Assembly: GCA_028281325.1 (NCBI GenBank) | Contig: JANQKC010000029.1 | Location: 100,236 to 164,235 of the forward strand | Reading direction: 5' to 3' | DNA length: 64,000 nt | Source: Alphaproteobacteria bacterium | GTDB taxonomy: Bacteria > Pseudomonadota > Alphaproteobacteria > UBA8366 | Shown here: one piece after another, positions 1 through 9,110 of the stretch | Layout: each line of letters starts with the position of its first letter | Position numbering within the stretch: position 1 is the stretch's first letter | Translations under genes and position numbers: made by a program | The notes under the pieces: model-generated | What the model was told of the DNA's origin: nothing | What the model saw: the letters and a program-made list of their open reading frames with translations, nothing else | The model's database searches: none

Positions 1-2
1 TC

Positions 3-1145
3 GCTGGAAGGAAAGTCCTCATCGTCGTCACCGAGGACTGGGCGTTCCTGCAGCACCGGCTGCCGATCGGCCGCGCCTTGCGCGATGCCGGCGCGGACGT
101 GGTCATCGCGGCGCGTGTCCGCGCCGATGCGGATCGCATTCGGGCCGCCGGGCTTCGGGTCGCCCCGATCCGGCTCGCGCGCAGCGGCCGCAATCCTTTG
201 TATGACCTGTTGACCCTGTACGATCTGATCAAACTATACCGCCGCGAACGTCCGGACGTGGCCCATCATGTCGCGCTGAAACCGGTGCTGTACGGGTCGG
301 TCGCCGCCTGGCTCACCGGCATCCCGTCCATCGTCAACGCGCTCGGCGGCATGGGGTTCCTGTTCATCGCCACCTCTCCCGCGGCGCGCGTGCTGCGCGG
401 TGCGGTTCAGATCCTGTATCGGCTGCTCCTGAACCGGCGCAACACCCGGGTGATCCTACAAAACCCCGATGACATGGCACAACTTGCCGACGCCGCAAAG
501 GTCCGCCGCGACCGTCTTACGCTTATTCGCGGATCCGGTGTCGATATCGATCATTATAAGCCCGGTACGCCGACCGACGGCCCGCCGATCGCCGTCTGCG
601 CCGCCCGCATGCTGCGCGACAAAGGCATCGTCGAACTTGTAGAAGCCGCCCGCCTGCTGAAGAGCCGGGACGTCGCGATCAGGATTCGGCTCGTCGGCCC
701 GACCGACGACAATCCGGCGTCGATTCCCGAGGACGTCTTGACGCGATGGGCCGCCGAAGGAGCGGTTGAGGTGGTAGGACCGTCCGACGACGTGGCGGGC
801 GAATACGCCCGCGCCAGCATCGCCGTCCTGCCGTCCTATCGCGAGGGATTACCGAAGACATTGCTGGAAGCCGCCGCGGCCGGCCTGCCCATGGTCGCGA
901 CGGATGTCCCCGGCTGCCGTGAGATCTGCCGTGACGGGGAAACAGGGCTCTTGATCCCGGCCCGAACCGCAGAACCCCTCGCCGACGCACTGGAACGTCT
1001 GGCTAAGGACCCCGACCTGCGGCGCGACTACGGCGCCGCCGCGCGCCGTCTCGCCGTCACCGAGTTTTCCGACCGGCTGGTCGTCCGACAGACGCTCGAC
1101 CTATACCGAACGCTGCTGGAAAACCAATCGACACCCCGAGACTAG
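3..1145 (+). CDS. GT4 family glycosyltransferase (5' end outside window)
   Basis: Retaining GT-B glycosyltransferase that transfers a sugar from a nucleotide donor to a lipid-linked or polysaccharide acceptor at the cytoplasmic face of the inner membrane. The frame is open from base 3 and already encodes the typical N-terminal beta strand KVLIVV, so the true start lies upstream; the TTG at 78 is internal. The C-terminal domain carries the GT4 donor-site signature with the E-x7-E spacing in REGLPKTLLEAAAAG, followed by GLPMVATDVPGCREI and ETGLLIP. It resembles CapM/PglA-type enzymes of capsule or O-antigen synthesis, but the acceptor cannot be told from sequence. It is convergent with the chemoreceptor gene. 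Confidence 0.9.
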   Translation, partial: AGRKVLIVVTEDWAFLQHRLPIGRALRDAGADVVIAARVRADADRIRAAGLRVAPIRLARSGRNPLYDLLTLYDLIKLYRRERPDVAHHVALKPVLYGSVAAWLTGIPSIVNALGGMGFLFIATSPAARVLRGAVQILYRLLLNRRNTRVILQNPDDMAQLADAAKVRRDRLTLIRGSGVDIDHYKPGTPTDGPPIAVCAARMLRDKGIVELVEAARLLKSRDVAIRIRLVGPTDDNPASIPEDVLTRWAAEGAVEVVGPSDDVAGEYARASIAVLPSYREGLPKTLLEAAAAGLPMVATDVPGCREICRDGETGLLIPARTAEPLADALERLAKDPDLRRDYGAAARRLAVTEFSDRLVVRQTLDLYRTLLENQSTPRD

Positions 1146-1187
1146 ACTTCACGCGGCGCGGCATTTTCGTTGCCGTCCCATTCACGA

Positions 1188-2879
1188 TTACGCATTGCGC
1201 ACGTTCTTTATGAAGCTTTCGACTTCATTGCTTAGAACATCGGACTGGGCCGAGAGATCGGTCGCGGCGGTCAACACTTTGCCCGCCGATTCCCCCGTGT
1301 CCGCCGCCTCGCGCGTGACGTCCGCGATGTTTTTGGAAACGCTCTCGGTTCCGGCAGAGGCCTGTTCCACGTTCCGCGAAATTTCGGCGGTCGCCGCCGA
1401 CTGCTCTTCGATCGCGGCGGCGATGGCGCTGGTAATCTCGTTCATCTGATCGACGGTTCCGGCGATTTCATTGATGGCCGTGGCGGCAGTCGCCGTCGCC
1501 CCTTGAATGCCGCCGACCTGATCGCCGATCTCTTCGGTCGCCTTCGCCGTCTGATTGGCCAGTGATTTGACTTCGGACGCCACGACCGCGAATCCCTTGC
1601 CCGCCTCACCGGCGCGCGCCGCTTCGATCGTCGCGTTCAGCGCCAGCAGGTTCGTTTGCTCGGCGATCTCTTGAATTAGATTGACCACCTCGCCGATCTT
1701 GCTCGCCGCATCAACCAGACCACCCACCAGTTGGTTGGTTTGCTGGGCCTGTTGGGCGGCGCCGCCCGCGATCTTGGCGGATTGCGAGACCTGCGCGCCA
1801 ATTTCGGAGATGGAGGCGGAAAGCTCCTCCGTCGCGGCCGACACGGTTTGCACACTGCCGGCTAACTCGCCCGAAGCCGTCGAGACCGAAGCGGACTTCG
1901 CCTTTGTGGTTTCCGCGGTGTCGGACATATGCCGCGCCGATGCCTGCATCTCGCCGGCGGCGGCGGAAACGACATCGACAATGCCTTTGACCGTCGACTC
2001 AAAGTTATCGGCCAACTGGTTCATACTGTTTCGTTTTTCTTCCTGCGCGAGGCGCTCCGATTCGATACGCTCGGCCTCCAACTGCCTCATCCGCTCGGCG
2101 TTTTCCTTGAACACCTGAACCGTTGCGGCCATGCGTCCGATTTCATCCCCGTGGTCGCGCGCCGGGACTTCAACGTCGAGGTCGCCATCCGCCAACGTGC
2201 TCATGCAGCCGACCATCCCCAACAGCGGCCGCGTGATGCTGCGGGCCACAAGGAAGGACAAACCGGCGATCAAGACTAGAACGGAGACGATGGCTATGGC
2301 GGCGGCCTGAAGCCGGGCCATAAACAAGGCTTCCAAATCATCGATGTAAACGCCGGTTCCAATGACCCAGCTCCATGGGCCGAACTTTTGTACGTAGGAC
2401 TCCTTGCTGACGGGCTCGTCATGTCCCGGCTTTGGCCAAACGTAGGAGACGAAGCCACTGCCGCCATCATTGGCCGCGCGGGCGAATTCGGTGAAGATTC
2501 TAACGCCGTTGGCATCCTCGAATGCACTCAAATCCTTCCCGATCAGTTCGGGTTTGATCGGATGCATGACCATTACGCTGCGCGTATCATTGATCCACAG
2601 ATAATCGTCGCCGCCATACCGCATACTGCCGATGGTGCGCATGGCGGCGGCTTTGGCCTGTTCCTCGGTGATCTCGCCGCGCTGCGCCCGGTCATAATAG
2701 CCTTGCGTGGAGGAAGCCGCAGTCTCGACGATGTGTTGAAGCTCAAGCCGCTTGCGCTCGAGCAACTCGGCCTTGAAATCGAGCAGCAGGAACGCCGCCA
2801 CGGCGATCAAGACGACCGCGAAGGCGCCGATAATGGCGTAAAGACGAAAGGAAATCGGTACATCGACAGGTCTGATCAT
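1188..2879 (-). CDS. Methyl-accepting chemotaxis protein with periplasmic Cache domain
   Basis: Transmembrane chemoreceptor that controls CheA and flagellar behaviour in response to a small ligand. The 563-residue protein has a first membrane segment at about 11-34, a periplasmic single Cache (sCache_2) domain at about 40-187 with [17 protein letters not shown] and the late [15 protein letters not shown], a second membrane segment at about 192-212, a HAMP domain to about 265, and a cytoplasmic coiled-coil signalling domain. The conserved hairpin tip is present ([20 protein letters not shown], then GKGFAVVA). I see no CheB/CheR-binding pentapeptide at the C-terminus, which ends in FIKNVRNA. 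The gene stands alone, and no che or flagellar genes are nearby. The ligand is unknown; sCache_2 domains often bind carboxylates. Confidence 0.95.
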   Translation of the reverse strand: MIRPVDVPISFRLYAIIGAFAVVLIAVAAFLLLDFKAELLERKRLELQHIVETAASSTQGYYDRAQRGEITEEQAKAAAMRTIGSMRYGGDDYLWINDTRSVMVMHPIKPELIGKDLSAFEDANGVRIFTEFARAANDGGSGFVSYVWPKPGHDEPVSKESYVQKFGPWSWVIGTGVYIDDLEALFMARLQAAAIAIVSVLVLIAGLSFLVARSITRPLLGMVGCMSTLADGDLDVEVPARDHGDEIGRMAATVQVFKENAERMRQLEAERIESERLAQEEKRNSMNQLADNFESTVKGIVDVVSAAAGEMQASARHMSDTAETTKAKSASVSTASGELAGSVQTVSAATEELSASISEIGAQVSQSAKIAGGAAQQAQQTNQLVGGLVDAASKIGEVVNLIQEIAEQTNLLALNATIEAARAGEAGKGFAVVASEVKSLANQTAKATEEIGDQVGGIQGATATAATAINEIAGTVDQMNEITSAIAAAIEEQSAATAEISRNVEQASAGTESVSKNIADVTREAADTGESAGKVLTAATDLSAQSDVLSNEVESFIKNVRNA

Positions 2880-3244
2880 GGTAGGAACCTAGTTTCTCGG
2901 CTGGAACCGCGCATCGGCTCGTCGAATCCCAACCTTAAGTTTCACCAACTATCCGTATGGCGCGAGCGCCCTTAATACTTCCGACGCCACGGTTCAAAGC
3001 GAACCGGAACGCCCGAAAGATCGAAGCCGACCGCGACCGCCGCCACACTGGCAGGTAGCCGATCAGCAACCATTGCAATTTTTAGGGTGAAATTCTTTTA
3101 CAAATTCTAAATTTAGCGGCCGCCGCGAAGAGAAAACCCGTCCCTACGGATAACCATCGCAAAATCTGGCCGGCCAAGCTCTTTTTTATCTGCGCGGAAT
3201 TCTTAATCGCGCGCCCACGCTTTCGCGACGTTGAGCTTCCCCAA
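2880..3244. other. Intergenic region, 365 bp, no gene seen
   Basis: This stretch separates the chemoreceptor start from the MmgE/PrpD stop. The half next to the chemoreceptor should hold its promoter, but I could not pick out convincing -35/-10 or sigma-54 elements. A local AT-rich patch lies at about 3076-3116. No hairpin with a T run, tRNA or plausible small ORF was recognised. Confidence 0.5.
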
Positions 3245-4654
3245 CTACTCGGCGGCGGCGCGGGCGTCCGGCGTCTGCGGCACGACCAGCAGCCGGACCA
3301 GATCGTTTATATCCTGGATGGACTCAAGCCCCGCCACCGCCTGGACAATGGCGTCGGGCGCGGCGGCGGGCATCACCGGATCGACCAGATAGCGGAATTT
3401 CTCTTCCACCTCGGCCGGCGACAACGGATTCTCCGGAAGGCCTTTCGAGAACGGCACGCAGGCTTCGATCTTCCGACCATCCACGGTCTCGATCTCCAGC
3501 CCCGCCCCTTCGTCGACACGCTCCCACTTGTCGTTCTCGGCGACGACGACTTTCACCTTGCGCGCGGTTTCGACCAAGGCCGGGTCTTTACAATCCACAT
3601 CGACATAGTCCCAGAAGCCGTTGCCGCCCTTCACACCACGGCCGCCGTGATGCAGGCGCATCGCCATGCTGAACGGCAGGCTGAACTGCGCGCCGAGAAT
3701 ATCGGTCGGCTCGGTGATCGACCCGATATGACTGAGGATCGGTTCGCTGTTGGTCGCCACGGTGATCGATTTCACGGTGTCCGGCGTCAACGGCGTCTCG
3801 TCGCGCGCATTGTCCAGGGCGTCGAACGCGGCATGGATCAGATGACAGCAGCTATAGGGTTTCAGGCCGTTGTCGAGCAGATGATACCGCGAGCCCAGGC
3901 CGTCCGTGAGACGGGACAGATCATACTCACCGGCGAAGACCTTGCAGAAGCCCTTCTCGCCCTCGATGATCGACTGCGGCCCGGTGATCCCGGCCTGTGC
4001 GAACAGCGCCGCCCGGACACCGGCCTGGGCCGGGATCGCGCTGTGGATGCGCTTCACGCTGCCGCCAGTCTTGGTGTACTCGATCAAACCCGCCGAATGG
4101 CTGCCCGCGATGGCGAAGGCGTTGACCGTAGTGTCGGAATCGAAACCCAGCAGAACGGCACCCGCCGCCGCCGCGCCGAACGGGCCAACGCCCACGGGCG
4201 GGTGATGGCCGCGATAGATCAGGAAGGGCGAACAGGCCCAGGACAATCGAATCTGGATTTCGTACGCCGCAACGACGGCAACCAGCAACTGTTCGCCCGT
4301 CGCCCCGGCGAATTCGCTCAGCGCCAGCGCCGCCGGCACCGCGATCCCGCCAGGATGCGTCGGGCTTTTCAGGTGCGTGTCATCGGTCTCGTTGGCGTGG
4401 TTGAAGGTGCTGTTCAGGAAGGCGGCATCGTCCGGCGCCATGCGGTCGCCATAGTACGCGACGGTCGAATGGCTGCCGCTGCGGGTCGCCGTCATCATGT
4501 CGTAGTAGGTCTTGCTCCACGGCAAGGTCGCGCCGGCGATCTGACACCCGAAGTTATCCAGAATGAACCGCCGCGCATGCTCCCGCACGTCCTCGGGGAT
4601 GTCCCCATACCGCAGGCTGGACACCCAGTCCGCCAAGATGCGCGTTTCCGACAT
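3245..4654 (-). CDS. MmgE/PrpD family protein
   Basis: Member of the MmgE/PrpD fold family, which includes 2-methylcitrate dehydratase, cis-aconitate decarboxylase and several uncharacterised hydratases. The 469-residue length is usual for the family. Supporting motifs are the N-terminal RRFILDNFGCQIAGA, the NHANETDDTHLKSPTHPGG segment with acid and His residues in the expected active-site region, and the SVKRIHSAIPAQAGVRAALFA helix. The start is set by an AGGAGG about 8 nt upstream of the ATG at 4654; an in-frame ATG 30 nt further upstream lacks such support. No prpB/prpC methylcitrate genes are adjacent, so the substrate is open. It is divergent from the isochorismatase-like gene. Confidence 0.9.
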   Translation of the reverse strand: MSETRILADWVSSLRYGDIPEDVREHARRFILDNFGCQIAGATLPWSKTYYDMMTATRSGSHSTVAYYGDRMAPDDAAFLNSTFNHANETDDTHLKSPTHPGGIAVPAALALSEFAGATGEQLLVAVVAAYEIQIRLSWACSPFLIYRGHHPPVGVGPFGAAAAGAVLLGFDSDTTVNAFAIAGSHSAGLIEYTKTGGSVKRIHSAIPAQAGVRAALFAQAGITGPQSIIEGEKGFCKVFAGEYDLSRLTDGLGSRYHLLDNGLKPYSCCHLIHAAFDALDNARDETPLTPDTVKSITVATNSEPILSHIGSITEPTDILGAQFSLPFSMAMRLHHGGRGVKGGNGFWDYVDVDCKDPALVETARKVKVVVAENDKWERVDEGAGLEIETVDGRKIEACVPFSKGLPENPLSPAEVEEKFRYLVDPVMPAAAPDAIVQAVAGLESIQDINDLVRLLVVPQTPDARAAAE

Positions 4655-4840
4655 GCTGCGCCTCCTCGATCCGTGTCTGGCCACGCCCTTTCACGTCATT
4701 CGTTATAGGACAGCACGCCGAATAGCGGCAAATTCAGGGCCGACGCCCGCAACTCTTGCCCCGTCTTGGGAAACATCGCTGCGATGGGGTAGGATCGACG
4801 CATACCGAATCCTAAAAAACCGCATCCCAGGAGCCACGCC

Positions 4841-5518
4841 ATGTCGGACGAAATCAAGGACGCGCTCGCGAAGATCTTCGATCATGACGCGGGGATTTAT
4901 CGGGACCGTGGGTTCATGCGGCGGATCGGGTACGGCAAACGGCCGGCGCTGATCAACATCGACCTCGCGAACGCCTGGACGCGGCCGGACAACCCGTTCA
5001 CCTGCGACGGCATGGACACCATCATCCCGGGGGTGCAGGCGCTGCTCGACGCATCGCGCGCCAAGGGCATCCCCATCGTCTACACGACGACGGCCTATCG
5101 CAACCCGGACGGACCGAACAGCGACACCGGGCTGTGGCATTTGAAAGTACCGGTCGAGGTGTTGACCGAGGGCAGCGGCGCCTGCGCGATCGACGACCGG
5201 ATCGCGCCGTTGCCGGCCGAACAGGTGATCGTGAAAAAACGCGCCTCTGCCTTCCACGGCACCTACCTGGCCGGATACTTGCGGGCGCAGAATGTCGATA
5301 CGGTCATCGTGACCGGCGTCACCATGGCCGGCTGCGTGCGCCACACCGTCGAGGATGCGATCGCCGAAGGCTTTCGGCCAATCGTCGTGCGCGAATGCGT
5401 CGGCGACCGCGTACCCGGCGTCGTCGAATGGAACCTGTTCGACATCGACGCAAAATTCGGCGACGTCGAACCGCTCGACAACGTGCTCGATTACCTGCGG
5501 CGAAACGATACGGCGTGA
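4841..5518 (+). CDS. Isochorismatase-family cysteine hydrolase
   Basis: Cysteine hydrolase of the isochorismatase/nicotinamidase/N-carbamoylsarcosine amidase fold. The catalytic triad is visible: Asp in NIDLANAW (about residue 41), Lys in VIVKKRASAF (about 132) and the nucleophile Cys165 in TGVTMAGCVRHT, preceded by the cis-peptide region. The long N-terminal part (residues 1-35, with RRIGYGKRPALIN) and the overall pattern resemble the N-carbamoylsarcosine amidohydrolase branch more than true isochorismatases. An AGGAG lies 8 nt before the ATG. No neighbouring pathway gene identifies the substrate. Confidence 0.9.
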   Translation: MSDEIKDALAKIFDHDAGIYRDRGFMRRIGYGKRPALINIDLANAWTRPDNPFTCDGMDTIIPGVQALLDASRAKGIPIVYTTTAYRNPDGPNSDTGLWHLKVPVEVLTEGSGACAIDDRIAPLPAEQVIVKKRASAFHGTYLAGYLRAQNVDTVIVTGVTMAGCVRHTVEDAIAEGFRPIVVRECVGDRVPGVVEWNLFDIDAKFGDVEPLDNVLDYLRRNDTA

Positions 5519-5736
5519 AACAGGCGACCGCCTGACCGATCGCCCGGACACTCGAAGAGAGGGAAGCGCAACCCCGCCCGTTTCAATGCGTTCCCTAGCC
5601 CGCCCTTGTCTTGCGCGCGGGTTGCCAACGCTAAGCAATTCGCAATCTTCGGTTTACGCGCCTCGCAGCATCGATAAGATGTTATGCGGGAGTTTGATTC
5701 GCCACACTCGGCGCTTGCGGGGATCGGCCGGATATT

Positions 5737-7197
5737 ATGAGCAAGACACCGCGATCAACGACGCAATGCGACAGCTTGTTGGCGGGCTATGATGCGGGCG
5801 AATACTTTTGCGAGATGTTCGGCCGGCGTGGCCTGAGCCATACCCGCGCCGTCCGCGACCGTTTGAACGGTTTGGATATCGCGACGCTCCGCCGGCGCGC
5901 GCGGGAAGCGGAAAACGAACTCTTCAACCTTGGCATAACCTTCACGGTCTACACCGAAGACAAGGCCATTGACCGCGTCCTGCCGTTCGACGTCATTCCG
6001 CGCATCCTATCGACGAAGGATTGGCAGACGATCGAAACCGGCGTGAAGCAGCGGGTCGCCGCCCTGAACCTCTTTCTCTACGACATCTATCACAAGCAAC
6101 AGGTTCTCAAGGACGGAATCATCCCCGAGGAACTGGTAACGGGGAATCCGGATTTCCGCCCGGAGATGCGCGGCTTCGATCCGCCGCAGGGAACCTATGT
6201 CCATGTCTGCGGCACCGACATCGTGCGGGACGACAAGGGCAACCTTCGGGTGCTCGAAGACAATGCGCGTATCCCGTCCGGCGTCTCCTACGTCATCGAA
6301 AACCGGCATCTCATGATGCGCGCGTTTTCCGATCTCGCCCAAGGCATGCCGATCGCCAATGTCGACGAGTACGGCAGCCGCCTCGCGAAAGCCCTGTCCG
6401 ATGTTGCGCCCGCCGGCGTATCGGACCCGACGGTGGCGCTGCTGTCGCCCGGTGTCTTCAACTCGGCGTATTTCGAGCATGTCTTTCTCGCGCGCGAGAT
6501 GGGCGCGCCGTTGGTCGAAGGCCGCGATCTGGTCGTCGAGAATGACAAGGTCTATATGCGGACGACCGACGGGCTGGAACCGGTGCATGTGATCTACCGG
6601 CGTATCGACGACGACTTCCTCGACCCGGAAACCTTCAATCCGGACAGCCTGCTCGGCGTCCCGGGCCTGTTTCGCGCCTACCGCAAGGGCAACGTGACGC
6701 TGGCGAACGCGATCGGTACGGGCGTTGCCGACGACAAAGCGGTCTATGCCTACATGCCGCGGATCATTAAGTACTATTTGGATGAGGATCCGATCCTCGC
6801 CAATGTCGACACGAATATCTGCCGGGAGCCCGACGGCCTTGCCAAGACCTTGGACCATCTCGACGAGCTGGTGACCAAACCGGTGGGGGAAGCCGGCGGC
6901 TACGGCGTGGTCGTCGGCCCGCGCGCAAGCAAACGCGAATTGAACACGCTTCGGCGCAAATTGAAAAACGATCCCGCCAACTTCATCAGTCAACCGATGA
7001 TCAAACTATCCGTCTCGCCAACGCTGATCGGCCGCGCGCTCGAACCGCGTCACGTCGATCTGCGGCCCTTCGCGCTGACGGGCAAATCGACCTGGGTGCT
7101 GCCGGGCGGTCTGACGCGCGTGGCGCTCAAACGCGGGTCGCTGGTGGTAAACTCGTCGCAAGGCGGCGGTTCGAAGGACACCTGGGTCCTTGGCTAA
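5737..7197 (+). CDS. Circularly permuted ATP-grasp protein
   Basis: First gene of a conserved three-gene cluster (COG2308-COG2307-transglutaminase). The 486-residue protein matches the circularly permuted type-2 ATP-grasp family, predicted to form an amide or peptide bond with ATP. Visible family segments are the N-terminal YHKQQVLKDGIIPEELV, the conserved RVLEDNARIPSGVSYVIENR, IYRRIDDDFLDPETF, the nucleotide-binding stretch KPVGEAGGYGVVVGP, and the C-terminal ALKRGSLVVNSSQGGGSKDTWV. The family has been proposed to make a peptide modification or tag, but no product is established. It overlaps the next gene by 8 nt, so the two are translationally coupled. The start at 5737 has only a weak ribosome-binding site. 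Confidence 0.9.
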   Translation: MSKTPRSTTQCDSLLAGYDAGEYFCEMFGRRGLSHTRAVRDRLNGLDIATLRRRAREAENELFNLGITFTVYTEDKAIDRVLPFDVIPRILSTKDWQTIETGVKQRVAALNLFLYDIYHKQQVLKDGIIPEELVTGNPDFRPEMRGFDPPQGTYVHVCGTDIVRDDKGNLRVLEDNARIPSGVSYVIENRHLMMRAFSDLAQGMPIANVDEYGSRLAKALSDVAPAGVSDPTVALLSPGVFNSAYFEHVFLAREMGAPLVEGRDLVVENDKVYMRTTDGLEPVHVIYRRIDDDFLDPETFNPDSLLGVPGLFRAYRKGNVTLANAIGTGVADDKAVYAYMPRIIKYYLDEDPILANVDTNICREPDGLAKTLDHLDELVTKPVGEAGGYGVVVGPRASKRELNTLRRKLKNDPANFISQPMIKLSVSPTLIGRALEPRHVDLRPFALTGKSTWVLPGGLTRVALKRGSLVVNSSQGGGSKDTWVLG

Positions 7198-8131
7198 ATC
7201 GAACCTCCTGAGCCGTTTTGCCGCCAACACCTATTGGCTGGGGCGCTATCTTGAACGGGCCGAAAACCTGGCCCGAATTCTCGACACCAACGAGACCTAT
7301 GCCCGGGATACGTCCGGCGGCGCCAACTGGCAGCGCGTGCTGGACCTGTACAGCGACAGCGCCCGCTTCCACGACTCCTACGATACGCCGGACGCCGAAT
7401 CGGTATTGAATTTCTATATTCTCGATGGCGACAACCCGACGTCGATTATCTCGGCAGTCTCGCGGGCGCGGGAGAACGCGCGCGCCGTGCGTCACCTGAT
7501 CAGCACCGAAATGTGGGTGCAGCTGAACGCCTTTCACTATCGGCTTTCGCACCTTACGCGACGGGATATCTGGCTCACCAATATTGCGCAGGCCTGCGCC
7601 GGCATCCGCCTCGATTGCCAGACATTCGAAGGAGTCGCCGAAGGCACCTTCTTCCGCGGCGAAACCTGGTGCTTCTACCAGCTCGGCAAGTATATCGAAC
7701 GCGCCGACCAAACGACCCGCGTCCTCGACATGGGCTACGACCAGCTCCACGGCGAAGACGGTGACGCCGTGGCAGCCGTGAATCGCGATGTCCTGCTGCG
7801 GTCCGTATCGGGCTACCACGCCTTCAGAAGCCGCTATCCGTCGGCCACGACGCCGCAGGATATCGCAATCTTCATGCTCTATGACGAACAGTTCCCCCGC
7901 GCGGTAACCCTATGCGTCAACTACGTGACGGCGCGGCTTCAGGATCTCGAAAAACGGCACGGCGGCATCCGGGAAATCGATCTTGAAAAGAGCCGGAAAT
8001 CCCTGGTTTTCTGCCTTGAAACCGGACTGGGGCATCGGGTAACATCCCGCCGCCTTCATAAATTCCTGGATGATTTGCAGATTGCACTCGGACAGGTCTC
8101 CGACGCGGTCGGAAAAGCATATTTCGGATAA
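7190..8131 (+). CDS. Alpha-E domain protein (DUF403)
   Basis: All-helical alpha-E protein, 313 residues, that almost always accompanies the circularly permuted ATP-grasp protein. The N-terminal signature LLSRFAANTYWLGRYLERAEN and the later ARAVRHLISTEMW and FYQLGKYIERADQTTRVLD are typical of the family. It starts with TTG inside the end of the preceding gene. Its biochemical role is unknown; an accessory or scaffold function for the ATP-grasp partner has been suggested from co-occurrence. No membrane segment or signal peptide is seen, so it is likely cytoplasmic. Confidence 0.9.
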   Translation: MAKSNLLSRFAANTYWLGRYLERAENLARILDTNETYARDTSGGANWQRVLDLYSDSARFHDSYDTPDAESVLNFYILDGDNPTSIISAVSRARENARAVRHLISTEMWVQLNAFHYRLSHLTRRDIWLTNIAQACAGIRLDCQTFEGVAEGTFFRGETWCFYQLGKYIERADQTTRVLDMGYDQLHGEDGDAVAAVNRDVLLRSVSGYHAFRSRYPSATTPQDIAIFMLYDEQFPRAVTLCVNYVTARLQDLEKRHGGIREIDLEKSRKSLVFCLETGLGHRVTSRRLHKFLDDLQIALGQVSDAVGKAYFG

Positions 8132-8166
8132 CCGCCCCACGGCGGGGAAAAGACGGAGCGCGCCAT

Positions 8167-9063
8167 TTGCAGCGGCTGACGGTCGACCATAAAACGACAT
8201 ATTCCTATCGGAAACCGGTCCAGTTCGGCGAACACCGCCTGATGTTCCGGCCGCGCGACAGCCACGATCTGCGCCTGCTCAACGCCGAACTGACGATCCA
8301 GCCGCAAGCCAAGGTCCATTGGCTGCATGACGTCTTCAGCAATTCGGTCGCCGTCGCCCGCTTCGAGGTTCCGTCGGATCAGCTCTATCTGGAATCGTTG
8401 ATAGTGATCGATCGTTATCCGTTCGACCGGCCCAAGTTTCCGATCGAGGAATATGCGCGCTCCCTTCCGTTCAGCTACCCGCTGCGGGAGGTGCCCGATC
8501 TCGGCCGCACGATCGAACGCCACTACCCGGACCCGGGCCGTGAGATTACGGAATGGACACGCCGTTTTCTGAGCGATGCCGGGGCGACGGATACCGAGGA
8601 GTTCCTGATCAAGGTGACCGGCGCAATCCGTGACGAGTTCGCGTATGTAGAACGGACGGAGCCTGGCGTGCAAAGCCCGGCCGAGACGCTTGAAAACGGC
8701 AGCGGCAGTTGCCGCGATTACGCGGTTTTCATGATGGAAGCCGTCCGAAGCGTCGGCTTGGCCGCGCGGTTCGTCAGCGGCTATCTCTACGACCCCGCCA
8801 TCGACGGCACCGAGAGCGAGATTATGGGCGCCGGATCGACGCACGCCTGGGTGCAGGTGTATCTGCCCGGCGCCGGCTGGGTCGAGTTCGATCCGACGAA
8901 CGGCTCCCACGGCGGACACAACTTGGTGCCGATCGCCGTGGCCCGCGAACCGGGCCAGGCCGTCCCCGTCTCCGGCACTTATGACGGCCGCCCGGAAGAC
9001 TTCCTGGAAATGTCCGTCGAGGTCACCGTGCGCGCGATGCAGGTTCTCGACGGCGTGGCATAG
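8167..9063 (+). CDS. Transglutaminase-like protein of the alpha-E cluster
   Basis: Transglutaminase-like cysteine protease or transferase, 298 residues, with the N-terminal bacterial transglutaminase-like domain (VDHKTTYSYRKPVQFGEHRLMFRPR) followed by the catalytic core. The triad is visible as Cys in NGSGSCRDYAVFM, His in GSTHAWVQVYLPG, and Asp in WVEFDPTNGS. It follows the alpha-E gene by 35 nt and starts with TTG. In this cluster type it is expected to hydrolyse or transfer at isopeptide or peptide bonds, perhaps acting against the product of the ATP-grasp protein. There is no signal peptide, so a cytoplasmic location is inferred. Confidence 0.9.
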   Translation: MQRLTVDHKTTYSYRKPVQFGEHRLMFRPRDSHDLRLLNAELTIQPQAKVHWLHDVFSNSVAVARFEVPSDQLYLESLIVIDRYPFDRPKFPIEEYARSLPFSYPLREVPDLGRTIERHYPDPGREITEWTRRFLSDAGATDTEEFLIKVTGAIRDEFAYVERTEPGVQSPAETLENGSGSCRDYAVFMMEAVRSVGLAARFVSGYLYDPAIDGTESEIMGAGSTHAWVQVYLPGAGWVEFDPTNGSHGGHNLVPIAVAREPGQAVPVSGTYDGRPEDFLEMSVEVTVRAMQVLDGVA

Positions 9064-9110
9064 CGTAGCGCTGGCCGTCCGGTTCGCGCGGCACCGACTG
9101 TCCAATCCGT

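Noticed and set aside
8132..8166. Possible terminator CCGCC-CCAC-GGCGG between the alpha-E and transglutaminase genes
   Set aside because: The stem is only 5 bp, there is no T tract, and the genes belong to one operon.
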